A DNA stretch of 64,000 bases from Adiantum capillus-veneris. Lineage: Eukaryota; Streptophyta; Polypodiopsida; Polypodiales; Pteridaceae. The stretch is taken from the NCBI GenBank assembly GCA_014529385.2, contig CM043951.1, positions 110,879,469 to 110,943,468 on the forward strand. Reading direction: 5' to 3'. The notes under the pieces are model-generated. The model worked only from the letters and a program-made list of their open reading frames with translations, was not told the origin of the DNA and made no database searches. The position numbers and the translations under genes were made by a program. Shown here in pieces: positions 43,291 through 55,900 of the stretch. The stretch's first letter is position 1. The number at the start of each line of letters is the position of its first letter.

Positions 43291-44750
43291 GGATTCGGGC
43301 TATACCACCCAGAAACAAGCCCTCTACTCCAAGAATAGCCTAGAGGATTTCTTTTCACTATCTTTATTGGCCTAACAGGCTATAGCATTACTATTATCCC
43401 TTGGTCACTCATGCCGCCGCGGGAAGAAAACACCAAAACATCCTAATTAGATATAGAGAGATGACAAGAAGTGGCTATACTCAGGCTGAGACCACACACT
43501 CAAGAGCTACTGAAGCTCACACAAATTCCCAAATGTTGCGTTATACACCTGTCTCGTCACATGACACACCTTAGCTCTATTTTCTTACTCATAATTCTTG
43601 TGGAAAACACAAACATCTTCACAACAATCACAATGGGCATTCGACATAGAAACCTCTTGCATCCATATCCAGAGAACTATCATGGTAAGTCAAATCGACA
43701 CTAAAGTAAGAGCTGAGCTGGGATAACGTGACGAGTGAATATCCTGAGATCCCTTTTCTCTCTTTGAAGCCTGTCCGCCGATGATGCTCACTCATTGGAA
43801 GGTTATGGATCTATTCTCAAGTTGCATCTTAGTTGGATCTGATCTCTACAGTGAAATCCGAGAGGCCCTCCTCTGAAATTGGCGTCCCCTGCAGCCTTGC
43901 CGTCTGCGAGCTCGATCCCGTGCTCTTCTCTCTCTAACAGTGCCGCCTCCTCAAATCCCTCCATTTGATGCCCTTTGAATCCCCATCCTGAGTTTCTTCC
44001 CAGCCTCCGGTTGATAGCCTTGCCCAACCCCTTCTGTTGCAGCTTAATGGGCCAACCTCGAAAGCGCTCCCTTCTGGTTGCACCTCGGCTCCCTTTCTCT
44101 GAAATTGGCGCCCCCCGGCCCTAATTTGAATGCCCCTCTCCCCTTTGCTTCTCTGGCGTACCCTGCAGCTCACCCTTTTTTGTGCTGCTGCACTCTTGTC
44201 GCACCCTGTGTGCTCCCTTCGTTTACTCGCTCCTCTCCGCTCGAGCTCGGGCTCCCTTCACCTCTCGCTTGCCCTGAGTGGCTGCTGCTCGTTCACCTTC
44301 TCTCCCCAAGCTCCTCTAAATGAGCGGCACACCCTCTCTGGCGGCCTGGAAGCGCTCTCAAAGCCCTCCCATTTTTTAGCCGGGAGGCTTCCTCCTTCAA
44401 TTCTCTTTGCATTGGTTGCACCACAGCCCTGCCTGCAACCCCTTCATCTTTCTGGCAGCCCTTCTTTCTCCGTTTTTCCTGAGCTTCCACTCCCCTCTGA
44501 ATGAAGATCTTCTGAGCTGGCCGTCCAAGCTCAATTTTGAGGGCATTCTTCTTCCTCCTCGTGGCCATGATGACGACGCCTTCCCATTTCCTCTTCCTTC
44601 ACGTGCAAGGCATGGCTCGCCTGCTGGTGCCCGCTCTCTGGCTGCTTCTTCCTAGGTACTTGCACCCTCTTTTCTTCTTTTTCCTGGCGGTTTTGTGGCT
44701 TCTAGAGACCTCCTCACTGCATGGTAGCTCATGCTCAGCACGCCCTTTAC
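43291..44750. other. unassigned region, strongly C/T-rich from 43,800
   Basis: No recognised gene. 43,800-44,750 has a marked pyrimidine excess on + and two 'tctgaaattggcg' repeats (43,873 and 44,098). The open frames on both strands reflect composition. It may be an LTR or leader of an unknown element. Confidence 0.35.
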
Positions 44751-45704
<954 letters not shown>

Positions 45705-45768
45705 AAATGAAATGAAATGTAATATTAACGTCTCCAAAAGGCCAAAATGACCTATGAGACCAAACAGG
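45705..45768 (-). mobile_element. LINE 3' end stub
   Basis: gaaatgaaatgaaatg followed by attaacgtctccaaaaggcc and tgacctatgagaccaa, the same 3' terminus as the LINE copies at 50,045 and 51,900. Only about 60 bp, so extremely 5' truncated. Confidence 0.8.
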
Positions 45769-46765
45769 GTAGTTTTCGTTCGATGTACGGGACGTCTAGT
45801 ACCGTTCGGCTGGACCCGTTTCGTTCAGTACGTTTAGTACGTTCCGTTCGGTCGAAAAATGTAGCCGTTTATGACCGTTGGCGACAGTTTTTGAATGGTG
45901 ACAGTGAACGTTAGTGGGCATTTAGGGAGCCGTTTTGGAGCATGTTTGCAACCATGTGGCATGTACCAAAGCCCATTGCCATGCTCTCCCTCTCACATGC
46001 ATAATGCCCCATGCTCTCCCTCTCCCATGCTCTTCCTCTTCCTATAATCTATTTAAGCAACTCCACCTTGTTCTCAACACAACCTACAAGCTACAAGCTC
46101 TAGCCTCTCAATGCTCTCATCATCCATGTGCTCCCATTGAAGCTCTCAAGTGACAAGGCTCAAGCTCTCCATCTTCTCTCCCTTGGGTCTCTCCCCCTCA
46201 AGCTCCCATTGAAGCTCGAGTCTCAAGTGACAAGCTCTCCATCTTCTCTCCCTTGGGTCTCTCCCTCTCAAGCTCTCATAATTGTAATCTGTACAAATGT
46301 CAAGTTTCTTTAAGGCCTAAGCCTTAGGCTTAAGGATTATTTGTTTTTTTTAATTTTGAACGTACATAATGTCATCGTACATCATAAATTTTTTTAGTTC
46401 GTTTAGTACCGCACATCATCGTATGTGTACAAAACGTACAAGCAAGCAAGGGAGCGACTCTCTCTCTCCAATCAAAGCAAGGCGAGGAAGGGAAGGAAGG
46501 GAGAACTCCGGCACGGCAAAGAGGAGGCCAGAGGAAGATTTGAAGGGCATGGAAAAGAGGAGTTAAGGACGTGACGAGGATACGAAGGGTTACGAAGTGA
46601 AGAAAACGAAGGAGGGTCTTGGTTTTTGCATGCGAGGAGCTTCAAGAGGACGAAGCAAGGGTGTTTTTTCTTGTGCTCGAGAGAGCAAAGCATTCAGGAG
46701 GAATTCGAGAGCTCCAAGCAATCTCTCTCTCGTGCTCAATCGACCTAAACAAAACAAAAATTCCA

Positions 46766-46812
<47 letters not shown>

Positions 46813-47194
46813 GGGATTAGAGAAACAAAGCAAAGCCTCGGAAAAGGGGAGAGATAAGCAAGGAGTCGAAGACAGAAGAAAAAGGGTTAGATCTCACAAA
46901 GCAGGGAGTTGCAGCACAGTTGGTAATAATTGAAGCATGATGATCGATAGAGTGAACTTACATGAGGTTTGCAAAATCTTGAAAGTAGAAGAAGCAGTTG
47001 AAGGGACAGGAGGGAATTTCCATCACTGTCATCAACTAAAGATTGATTAACATTCTGTTAAGCCCCGGTGTCGTTAACGGCCCGGTTAATTCTGTTAATA
47101 GGGAGCTTAAACTCCTAGTTAGCAGATGATCCAAGTGACGGTGTTAACAACCCGTCTTGGCTAAGTATTAAGTTGTACTCAAAGTATTACTCAA
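45769..47194. other. unassigned region with promoter-like and repeat sequence
   Basis: 45,770-45,870 and 46,355-46,440 share gtttagtac/cgttcg-type words and may be the ends of one element. 46,035-46,050 has a TATA-like ctatttaag. 46,140-46,275 contains a direct repeat of a block around 'ctctccatcttctctccctt' (about 74 bp apart). 46,758-46,812 is a CT microsatellite. No gene recognised. Confidence 0.4.
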
Positions 47195-48270
47195 TTAATT
47201 GATGATTATGGCAATTGCCAGAGCTGTCAGTGTCTCTCGTTCTCTCTCTTTCACACCTCTCACAGCCAGAGGCCCGGCGCCTGCCCGGCTCACATTTCGA
47301 ACACATATCCCTCGACAGCGTAATTGGGTGCCGAGCTGTAAAACACGGTTAGAGAAAGACATGACTGGCATACCATTCTGCTTGAGATTGCGCCAATCCT
47401 CTTTCAACCGCGCTAGGTACTGTGGTGGCATAAACTGCGCCTTGAGCTTGTCTTGGAAGTCGGCCCAATGGAAAGAAAGAGGAGCGCCTTCCTCGGCTTC
47501 CTCTAGGTGTGTGGTCAACTGTGTCTCTTGCCATGCGTGGTATCAATTAATGGAATCACCGGCAAGGTACATAGCTGCCGTCAAAACCTTGCTATTTTCT
47601 GTCTTCGTAGTTGTCGCAAAGTAAGCATTAAATTGATGCAACCAAGAATGAATAATAGTAGCATTCCATCTTATTGTTATACTTATTGAACGTCAGCTTC
47701 TGTGACGGGGTTGTTGGAGTCCAAATCTTTGATTGTGCTACTTGATGAACTACCAACTTCTTTGACCGGCTCGGACTTCGAGGTGAGTACTTGTCGCTCC
47801 AACTCTTGTATGCGTTGGTCTCTTTGCGCCTCACGCTTTGACTCCAAGGCCGCTCGTCTCTCTTTGGCCACCTCCCTCCAAGCGCGCTTGCTTACGCTCA
47901 CGCTTAATAGCTGTCTTTCTTTCTGCTTTTCTTTCTTTTCGTTCCTCGGCCGCCAAGCGCGCTTGGTCATGCTCGCGATCCAAGGATGCCTGTCTTTCTT
48001 GGCGCTCCCGATCCATGGATTCCTGCCTTTTTTGGCGATCACGCTCCAAGGTAAAGTGTTGCGCTTCTTGGTGTAACATCATGTCCATCATCGACTTGAC
48101 TAAAGCCTCCATAGGATTTGGTGCAATCCTTGGCGTAGATGGGGAAGGGGGAGGGTCAAAAAAATCTCCTGATGGGGAAAATTCTTCTTTGCCACTGCCA
48201 TGCTCATCACTTCCATGCGAAATATCCATTCCGCTTCGGGTAACGACCATACACTGAAGTCTTGGGTTCT
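47195..48270 (-). pseudogene. Gag of gypsy element H, truncated
   Basis: On the minus strand it starts with MVVTRSGMD at about 48,251, a common start of plant gypsy Gag, followed by a very charged helical region (ERDRQKRQESMDRERQERQ). A frame change leads to 48,042-47,683, and then FQDKLKAQFMPPQYLARLKE and NGMPVMSFSNRVLQL (47,518-47,360), the capsid core. After LQLGT the similarity ends; no knuckle or pol follows. The upstream frame to 48,457 is leader. The element is cut at its 3' side. Confidence 0.75.
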
Positions 48271-48863
48271 TAAGTTCACGAGGAACTTGGGTTCTTGTAA
48301 GTTGTGGGTCTTGGGTTCTTGAGGTTTTGGAGTCTTGAGGTTCTTCTTTCGCTTGTATCTGTGTTAGAGAAGGATCTTCTCTTACCCAAGCTCTTCTCTT
48401 TCCTACGGGTGCACCCCTTGGCAGCCTTGTGCTCACACCAAGGTTGCTTTTTCCCACCTCACGTCGATTGGCCGGCCGCTAACTGCACGGTCCGCTTTTA
48501 ATGAGTGAAAAGAGAAACAAGGGGAGGTTGACAAGCCCTTCTTTCTTGGGTTTCTTGTTACTCTTCCAAAATACGATTAGGAATCGACACACCCAAGAGG
48601 ACTTGGGTTACGTGCGACCACACAAGGGTTGCTTTTTCCCACCTCATGTCGATTGGCCAGCCGCTAACTGCACGGTCCGCTTTTAATGAGTGAAAAGAGA
48701 AACAAGGGGAGGTTGACAAGCCCTTCTTTCTTGGGTTTCTTGTTACTCTTCCAAAATACGATTAGGAATCGACACGCCCAAGAGGACTTGGGTTACGTGC
48801 GACCGCAATAAGCAAAAAAATTTCTTGTGGTTCTTTCCTTGAGTGATATAGAACATTGCCAAA
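48271..48863 (-). other. H leader with 185-bp tandem duplication
   Basis: Between primer site and Gag. A block starting ggttgctttttcccacctc is present at 48,442-48,626 and again at 48,627-48,805, almost unchanged. Confidence 0.8.
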
Positions 48864-48875
48864 GCTTTGATACCA
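48864..48875 (-). promoter_or_regulatory. primer binding site of H
   Basis: On the minus strand TGGTATCAAAGC follows the LTR end by one base. It is a one-base variant of the initiator tRNA-Met site. Confidence 0.85.
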
Positions 48876-48876
48876 A

Positions 48877-50044
48877 TGTAAGGTGCAACGGAAGTGAATG
48901 TTGAACTTTGCTCAAGATGAGTGCTCCGAACTATGCTCAAGGGTTCCTTTTACTTATGGAAGGGAGAGCCTTCCGTTCCTTTAGTGAGAGAGTGCAAGTG
49001 ATCACAAACAAAGTGGATAAACACTGTGAATGAAGGTGCTGAGACTAAGAGATAGAGAGAGAAGAATATGACACCAGAATGTTGTCAAACCCTCCTCCGA
49101 AGGCCCCACTCTCTATGGCGAGAGCGGTCTACTATTGATTGCACAAATCTCTACAATGCAATGAACTTGCCGACGATGTCGACGACGACGGGCTGAAAAC
49201 TGAAAACGCTAATGGCTAAAATCTGCAAATGTTGTATTTGCTGAATTCTGACTCTATGTCGATGACGATGGCGATGGCGATGATGCGACGACGACAAGCT
49301 AAAAACGCAAATGCTGAAATCTGCGTTTTCCGGGCTGAATCTGCAAACTTTGGCTGATCTAACCGTGCGGCGAGGATCTGTTGCGGGAAGGTGAGATCTG
49401 CGAAGTTTGGGGTTTGCGATGCGGGGTCTACACTCTGAAAACTGAAAAAGCTGATGTAGAGAAGGTGAAGATGCCGAGAAACTGCAAAAACGCTAGGCTG
49501 AGAATCTGGTCCAAAAACGCTAGGCTTGTTTTGAGGTCTGCAACAAAACGGTAGGGCTTCATCTAGCAATTGCAAAACTTTGGCTGATCTGCAATGCTGA
49601 GGAAACATTGGTTGGTCTTGGTAGCTTGAAAACGCTGAGTCTTCTTGCCGGTCTTGCTGAGAAGGTGCACTTGACGGTGGTCTTCTGCCTCTTCTGCCAA
49701 AAAGTGCTAGCGCTAGGTTTCTTATATAGTCACTTGGCCAAATTTCCCTACCTAGTTTCCCAACAAAAGTCACTTAAAAATTATAAGTGAAAAATGGCTA
49801 AAATAGGGAAAATGGGTCTGTGCACTGTTAAAATGCTCCTGATGGGTTCTGACCGTAATCTGATGATCATGCTGTGTGCAACCAAAGGATATGCATCTAC
49901 TCTAAGTGCCTGGGCATGCACGGTCTGCGAATAGACTCACAAAAGTGCCAGAACACTTCCTAAGCTAGGCTGACTGAACTGAATTGAACCCTAGTCATGA
50001 AGTAGCTTGTGCACATACACATAGGGTTAGATGTGCACGTGACA
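48877..50044 (-). mobile_element. 5' LTR of gypsy element H
   Basis: On the minus strand TGTCACGTGC..GCACCTTACA, about 1,168 bp, with a TATA box (CTATATAAG) near 49,730. The inner end is fixed by the primer site. The outer end is inferred from the TG start meeting the LINE tail. There is no second LTR to compare. Confidence 0.65.
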
Positions 50045-51893
50045 GAAATGAAATGAAATGTAATGTTATATTAAAGTCTGCAAAAGGCCAAAATGACCTA
50101 TGAGACCAAATTGATACAATGTTGGTGGATCTAATCCAATGTCTGGGTACAAAAATAAAAATAAAGTGAAAGACTAAAATCATCATCAGTACCCGAGGAT
50201 GCCCGGCATCTGGCGTTGTTCGAGAAAGTACTGTGTCGGTCGTTGAAGATCTTCGTCAATGTCCACCTCCGTAAATAGTCGTACTGGGCGTCTCCCATGT
50301 CGTGCTAGAATAGTCCTGATCCTCTGATGGTGCCTCTGTCGATGTCATGGTCGCTCTCGTAGACGTGGGCATCTAGCTCTCCCGAGCTCAATGGCTCTAT
50401 CAACTAATATGCCTCTGGTATAAGTGGGCTTTGAAGTTTGTTGTGGAGCATGCTCATCTGGCTGCTGAGTCCTTGCTCTGAAGAAGTCAGTTATCTCCCT
50501 CTTATCTCCCTCTTATCTCCCTCTGTGAATGTCTCCCATCACGTGATATCCTCAAGAGACTCTCCATGTGTTTGCGAAGCTCTAGCAAAAACAACCCGAC
50601 GCATCTCCGATCTTGATATCTCATGACTCTAGCCAATGGTCCAAAGCCCTCTCTGAATACTAATAGACAATGAAAGCGGCCTTGTATCTCATAGTATACG
50701 AGACGATGACAAATGTGATGTAACTTTGATCTGGCTCTATATGACACAATTGGCATATCGTGGCCTCTGCTGGTACTCTCCTAAATCTGCTAGTCTCAAT
50801 CTCTAGCTACGCGATGATGTGTGCATCTGACCAATAGCACATCGTATCCCATAGGATAAATGAGTGTCCATATAGGCTAGTCTGATCACATATCCACCTT
50901 CTGTTAGTTGGAGAAGATGCTCTCTATAGAAAGCCATCTTCGTGCCCAACTCCTTTGTCGGCTGTATCCATGTGCCCTTGGTATCTAGCTGAATCTCTCC
51001 TGGCCATGTGTAAAAGTGGGTGCTGACCTCCTGACCCACTGTGGTGTGGTGTTAAACACATAGTTACCAAGAATGGCAAATCGGAACGGGGAACGGCAAC
51101 ATGGATGAAATGCCATTCCTTGTTTCAAATACTCACGTTTGAAATACGGAACAGGGATTCGGAACGGGAACTTGGGATGGGAACGGGGACCTGAAAATGG
51201 CCATTCCTTGTTACTATGGTTAAACACCATAACCTTGGTTTTTCCGAGGTTAACAGACAATCCACTATTGTGGGCAAATGTGTATGAAGCATCTAAATGA
51301 CGCTGCATCCCCTCCGGTCCGGGGAGTCAGAAATCAACACAATATCATCAGCATATAACAATAGTGGGATCCATGTCCCTGCCAACTGTGCTCCTCTATC
51401 ACCATCCCTCTCTATGTAGTCAGCAACCTCATCCACATACATGCCAAATAGTGTAGGAGATAGCGGGCAGCCCTGTTTCACCCCAACAGAGTGAACCAAA
51501 GTAGAAATCCTCTCTGGAGTGCGCACATACCCCACTATTGACTTGTATAGAGCCATGATCTCCCAACTCAACTCTTTGGGTACCCCCATCTCCTGCAGCT
51601 TGCACATCAATCTAGCTCGGGGCACTGTATTGAAGGCTTTGCGGAAATCCACAAAGCAACAATAGAGCCGTTCCCACGTGATCTCCCCTCCTCAATAATG
51701 GCTCTGAGTGTCAGAATATGATTAAGAGTAGAGAAACCTCTCCTGAAACCCGCATGCCCTCTCTCTGCGCCCATCTACTCAACTGTTGCTCAAGGATGGA
51801 TGCGTACAACCGTGCCAATGTGTGTCCAATCATGATAGTGCAGTAGTTCCCAAGCTCCATGGGGTCCCCTAACTTGAAGATAGGTACGATAGG
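50045..51893 (-). mobile_element. LINE copy 2, 5' truncated and broken
   Basis: The 3' tail (gaaatg)n is at 50,045. ORF pieces on the minus strand match LINE copy 1: RT at 51,652-51,293 (MDFRKAFNTVPRARLMCKLQ, VKQGCPLSPTLFGMYVDEVA, LLLYADDIVLISDSP), then 51,308-50,985 and 50,756-50,502 (HHICHRLVYYEIQGRFHCLL). Frameshifts separate them, and a MITE is inserted at 51,060. The 5' end stops near 51,890 inside RT, where the tail of copy 1 begins. Confidence 0.9.
51060..51218. mobile_element. MITE copy 2 with 9-bp target duplication
   Basis: 159 bp between two copies of gttaaacac (51,051-51,059 and 51,219-51,227). Ends ATAGTTACCAAGAATGG and, inverted, CATAGTAACAAGGAATGG. The uninterrupted site exists in LINE copy 1 (ggtgttaaacaccatgacc at about 53,510), so the insertion and its 9-bp duplication are directly shown. 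The duplication length suggests a Mutator-derived element. Confidence 0.9.
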
Positions 51894-54800
51894 AGAGAGA
51901 AAATGAAATGAAATGAAATGTTATATTAACGTCTTCAAAAGGCCAAAATGACCTATGAGACCAATCAGTTACAAAATAGTGAATCTAATACCATGTCTGG
52001 GTACAAAAGAACTAGAAGTGGAACAAAATACTACTACTACTACTACAATCTAAAACTACGTGGGTGTAGCAGCTGATACAATAGGTACCCGGTAAACTGG
52101 ATGTAACAGTGTGAGAAACAAAGATGGAAGAAATGGTGAGGATCCATCCTCATCTGCACTCTGGATGTCGAGAGAGTATGGCTCGAATCTTCTGTTGTAG
52201 TCTCCGTCGATGCTGTGTAGCTCCTCTCCTCAGTCGCGGTCGTCTGTATCTCTGTAGCTCCAATGCTCGGTCGATGAGAGTGCCAGTAGTGGTCGAATGA
52301 GTGTGGGACGAGCTCTGCAGTGGTGGCTGCTCCTCTGGCTGTCCCATATCTAGTGAAAAGAAATCTGTAATGTGTCTCTGGGACTGCCTCTCTCTAGCTC
52401 TCCCCAGTAAAGTGTCTCTATACCTGTGTAACTCAAGTAGATATAGTCCAAGACATCTCTGATCCTCATAACTCATGACCCTAGATAGAGGACCAAAACC
52501 CTCTCTGAATAAGCAGTGGAAACGCCCCCGTATCTCATAGAACACTGTGCAATGACATATGTAGTGCAACTCTGTCTCTGGCTCTCTCTGGCATAATCGG
52601 CATATCCTGCTGTCTGCTGGTATCCCTCTGAATCTACCGGTCTCAATCTCGAGCTGATGTGAGGATGTGCGTATCTGACCAATGGCACAACGCAAACCAT
52701 GAGACATATGTGTGTCCATGTAGCTGGGTCGAATCACAAACCCATCTCCTGTGAGGTGGAGAAGATGCTCTCTATAGAAAGCCATCTTTGTGCTCAACTC
52801 CTGAGGCGGCTCTATCCATGTCCTCCTAGTGTCGAGCTGGATCAGGTCCTGACGAATGAGTCTAGTGATCTCCACCCGTGTAAGAGACAGCGAGGGTGCC
52901 TGAAGAGAATACTGGAAAGGGGGCAACCTGTCCATGGTGAAGCCATGCGTCTGAAACCATGAAGTCATCTGTGCATACCAGCATGAAGTGTCCCCCTGTA
53001 GAGCTAACTGTCTGGAAGACTCAAGGGCCAATCTAGCATATCTGTCTCTAGTAGTATCCCATAGGCTGTGCACAAAGGACACTGATCTGGTAAGCGCCTC
53101 AATCTCCATGGGGGGGGCAGCTAGCTCTGCTCGAATGATCGCGTGAGGTACGGAGGCCTTGGCTCTAATCAATCGGGAGATCATAGATACCAAGGGCCTC
53201 TCCATACCTCTCCAACCATCCTGGCCTACAGAAGGTCCCCATACCTGTACCCCATACATCATAGCTGAGGCTACTAAAGTATCAAAGAGCCATAACTTTG
53301 TCCGAGGTTCCTGGAACTGAACCTGCGAACACATCCTCTCCAAGCCTCCCAAGGCCGCATAAGCTCTGGTCAGTCTAGTCTTTGCTGCTCTCCCCAAAGA
53401 AAACCTCGGCCCAGTGAAGACTATCCCAAGGTAAGTGTATGCATCTGTATACTCCACAATCTCTTGACCATACGTGAAGGTCGGTGCCGATCTCCTGATC
53501 CACTGCGGTGTGGTGTTAAACACCATGACCTTGGTTTTACCAAGGTTTACAGACAATCCACTATCCTCTGCAAAACTGTGTAATGCATCCAACTGTCGCT
53601 GCATACCCTCTGGTGAGTCAGAGATCAAGACAATATCATCAGCATATAACAACAATGGGATCCACGTCCCTGCCAGCTGGGCACCTCTATCACCCTCTCT
53701 GTCAATGTAATCAGACACCTCATCAACATACATACCAAATAGAGTAGGAGACAATGGGCAACCCTGTTTCACCCCGATAGTGGAGTGAACTAAGTCAGAT
53801 ATCCCCTCTGGGGTGCGTACATGTCCCATCACTGATCTGTATAAAGCCATAATCCCCCAAATCAACACTGTGGGCACCCCCATCTCCTGCAGTCTGCGCA
53901 TCAGTCGAGCTCTCGGTACCATGTCAAATGCTTTGCGGAAATCCACAAAGCTACAATAAATCCGTCTCCCATGTGACCTGCCCTCCTCAATGATAGCTCT
54001 GAGTGTCAGAATATGGTCAAGAGTGGAGAAACCCCTCCTGAAACCTGCCTGTCCCTTTGCCCGTACACCCTCACCCTCTGCCCAGTTACTCAACTGCTGC
54101 TCAATAATGGATGCATACAATCGTGCCAGTGTGTGTCCAACCATAATAGTGCGGTAATTTCCAGGCTCTGTAGGATCACCTGCCTTGAATATAGGCACAA
54201 TAGTAGACAACCTCCAAGTCTCAGGTAATCCCTCACACATGGCACGATTGAACAACACTGCAAGAACCTCCATCAGCATATCCCTAGCATGTATAAAGTG
54301 CTCCGCTACTAGACCGTCATGATCGTAAGCCCTCCTGGTCCTCATCCTGTCAATGGCTCTCTTTACCATCTCAGTGGTAAAGAAGGTGCTCGTAGGTGGA
54401 CATGGCTCTGTAGGATCTGGAAGGGGATCCTGCCCAGGAACCGTATATAACGATGTCGCATACTGGCCCCACACATCAGGAGAAGTAATCACTGGGGGAG
54501 GGGAGTGCTCATGGAAGAGTCGCCATGCCTCGCCTGAGTCTCTACTCAAGAACAACTGATACAAGTCTCGCTCCATCTGGGCCAGGTAAGCTCGTTTCTT
54601 CTTTCGCACAAGGCGCCGGAAAGCAATCCGCGACTGTCTGTAGGTGATGACTCCTAAATGAAGATCCCTCTGAAGCTGGGCTCTCATCTCTCTGCACTCC
54701 TCATCATACCAACTATTCTGGGGCATGCTCCCAGAATGTCGCCTCCGATCCGGTTGAGTGTGTGGGTATGCCTCTGATGCTGCATCATGTAGTGTCTCAG

Positions 54801-55300
54801 TCAATAAAGTAGTGCACTCCTCTACTGAGAGGCCTGGAGCAACTGTGCATAGACGATCCCAGATCGCCTCTGTATAAACCGAGTCAGTCTCTGGTGTAAA
54901 TGTATAACGGGTGTGTGACCTGCCTCCTGATTTCTGGGCTGTACTAAACTGAAAAGATACGGACAGTGTCAAGAGAGCATGATCCACTGCTACGCCCACT
55001 GGTCTGGCTCCCACCGTGAAATCCTGAATACAAGGAATAAAGCTCGGCTGTGTCCTAACATAGTCCACTGTACTGGCCCCATGTCTGTGTGGAAAGCATG
55101 TGAAGCCTGCTGCTCCAGGAAACCGCTGTAAGCCATTAAGTATGGCTAGCCCATGTGTAGTCGTCATCTCCGTGAGGTATCTCCCATACTCAGTCTGCTC
55201 TCTGTCATGTGAGCATCTGTCAAACCCCAGCTCATCCACATCCAACTCTCTAAGCATCTCATCTGAGGTGTCGTAGAAGACTGTCTGACAGTTGCCCGTT
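51894..55300 (-). mobile_element. LINE copy 1, 5' truncated, with open RT frame
   Basis: The minus-strand body runs from a (CATTT)n tail at about 51,900 through a 250-bp 3' UTR to a long intact ORF ending at 52,150. The 5' side stops within the endonuclease domain at a GA microsatellite (55,303) next to an LRR exon. It is younger than copy 2. Confidence 0.9.
52150..55300 (-). CDS. LINE ORF2: endonuclease end and reverse transcriptase
   Basis: About 1,050 residues. The N-terminal part is the end of an apurinic-type endonuclease (TCFPHRHGASTVDYVRTQPS, then VAVDHALLTLSV with the catalytic-site DH). RT follows: FNRAMCEGLPETWRLSTIVP, GQAGFRRGFSTLDHILTLRA, FVDFRKAFDMVPRARL, GVKQGCPLSPTLFGMYVDEV, and the catalytic LLLYADDIVLIS. 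The C-terminus has a zinc-binding motif, CRLCQREPETELHYICHC, then REGFGPLSRVMSYEDQRCLG. The open frame extends on to 55,413 only because it reads through the microsatellite and the antisense of an LRR exon. The clade is not assigned. It makes target-primed cDNA copies. Confidence 0.92.

Positions 55301-55302
<2 letters not shown>

Positions 55303-55366
<64 letters not shown>
55303..55366. repeat. (GA)n microsatellite at the LINE/exon junction
   Basis: About 32 GA units end 22 bases before the LRR exon at 55,389. Confidence 0.95.
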
Positions 55367-55371
<5 letters not shown>

Positions 55372-55388
55372 ATCCCAAAGCTTTATAG

Positions 55389-55460
55389 GGATCTTGGCAA
55401 CAATGATTTTCATGGGCAGATACCGAAGTGGATTGGGAAACTTACCAAGCTTATGGCTTT
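55389..55460 (+). CDS. LRR receptor-like gene, LRR exon after the giant intron
   Basis: Exactly 72 nt, phase 2 at both ends, coding DLGNNDFHGQIPKWIGKLTK and LMAL. Donor gtaagt. The acceptor ..gctttatag lacks a normal pyrimidine tract because GA repeats lie just upstream. The frame joins smoothly to exon 13,715-13,786. Confidence 0.85.
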
Positions 55461-55581
55461 GTAAGTAGGCTTGCCTTTAGAGACAATAATGTATTCTTTC
55501 TTTTTCTTTAAGTGGATATTTACAATGTTAGAAGTGTCAGACATTCAGGATTCTTATAGGTTTTTATTCTTGACGTTTTAG

Positions 55582-55725
55582 AGACTTACAATCAAATGAT
55601 CTTGATGGAGCCATACCAAGGGAGCTCGGCAAGCTCAATGAGCTTTTTTTTTTGAGGATCACTAACAACTCTCTTTCTGGTTCACTTCCCGAGGAGTTTG
55701 GGAAGCTTTCAAGCTTAAAGATTCT
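55582..55725 (+). CDS. LRR receptor-like gene, double LRR exon
   Basis: 144 nt (2 x 72), phase 2. Two repeats: DLQSNDLDGAIPRELGKLNE.. and RITNNSLSGSLPEEFGKLSS... Acceptor ..cgttttag, donor gtataa. A run of ten T inside still keeps the frame. Confidence 0.85.
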
Positions 55726-55828
55726 GTATAAGACACTCCCCAGATAGATGCAATTTCTTACCAATCTGGAAAAGGTAGCAGTGAGAAGAGTCCATATCTA
55801 ACAAATTCTTCTGTTAATATTACCTCAG

Positions 55829-55900
55829 GGCTTGTGAGAACAACTTTCTGAGTGGCCCGTTTCCTCCCTCTTTGATGAAGTTGACAAATATCTCTCACCT
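55829..55900 (+). CDS. LRR receptor-like gene, LRR exon
   Basis: 72 nt, phase 2. It encodes ACENNFLSGPFPPSLMKLTN and ISHL. Acceptor ..tacctcag, donor gtaagt. Confidence 0.85.

Noticed and set aside
46466-46933. Overlapping frames with Ser/Leu runs
   Set aside because: Caused by the CT microsatellite; no domain.
55301-55413. First 30-40 residues of the 1,087-residue LINE frame
   Set aside because: They read through a GA microsatellite and the antisense of an LRR exon. The LINE protein starts truncated near 55,300.
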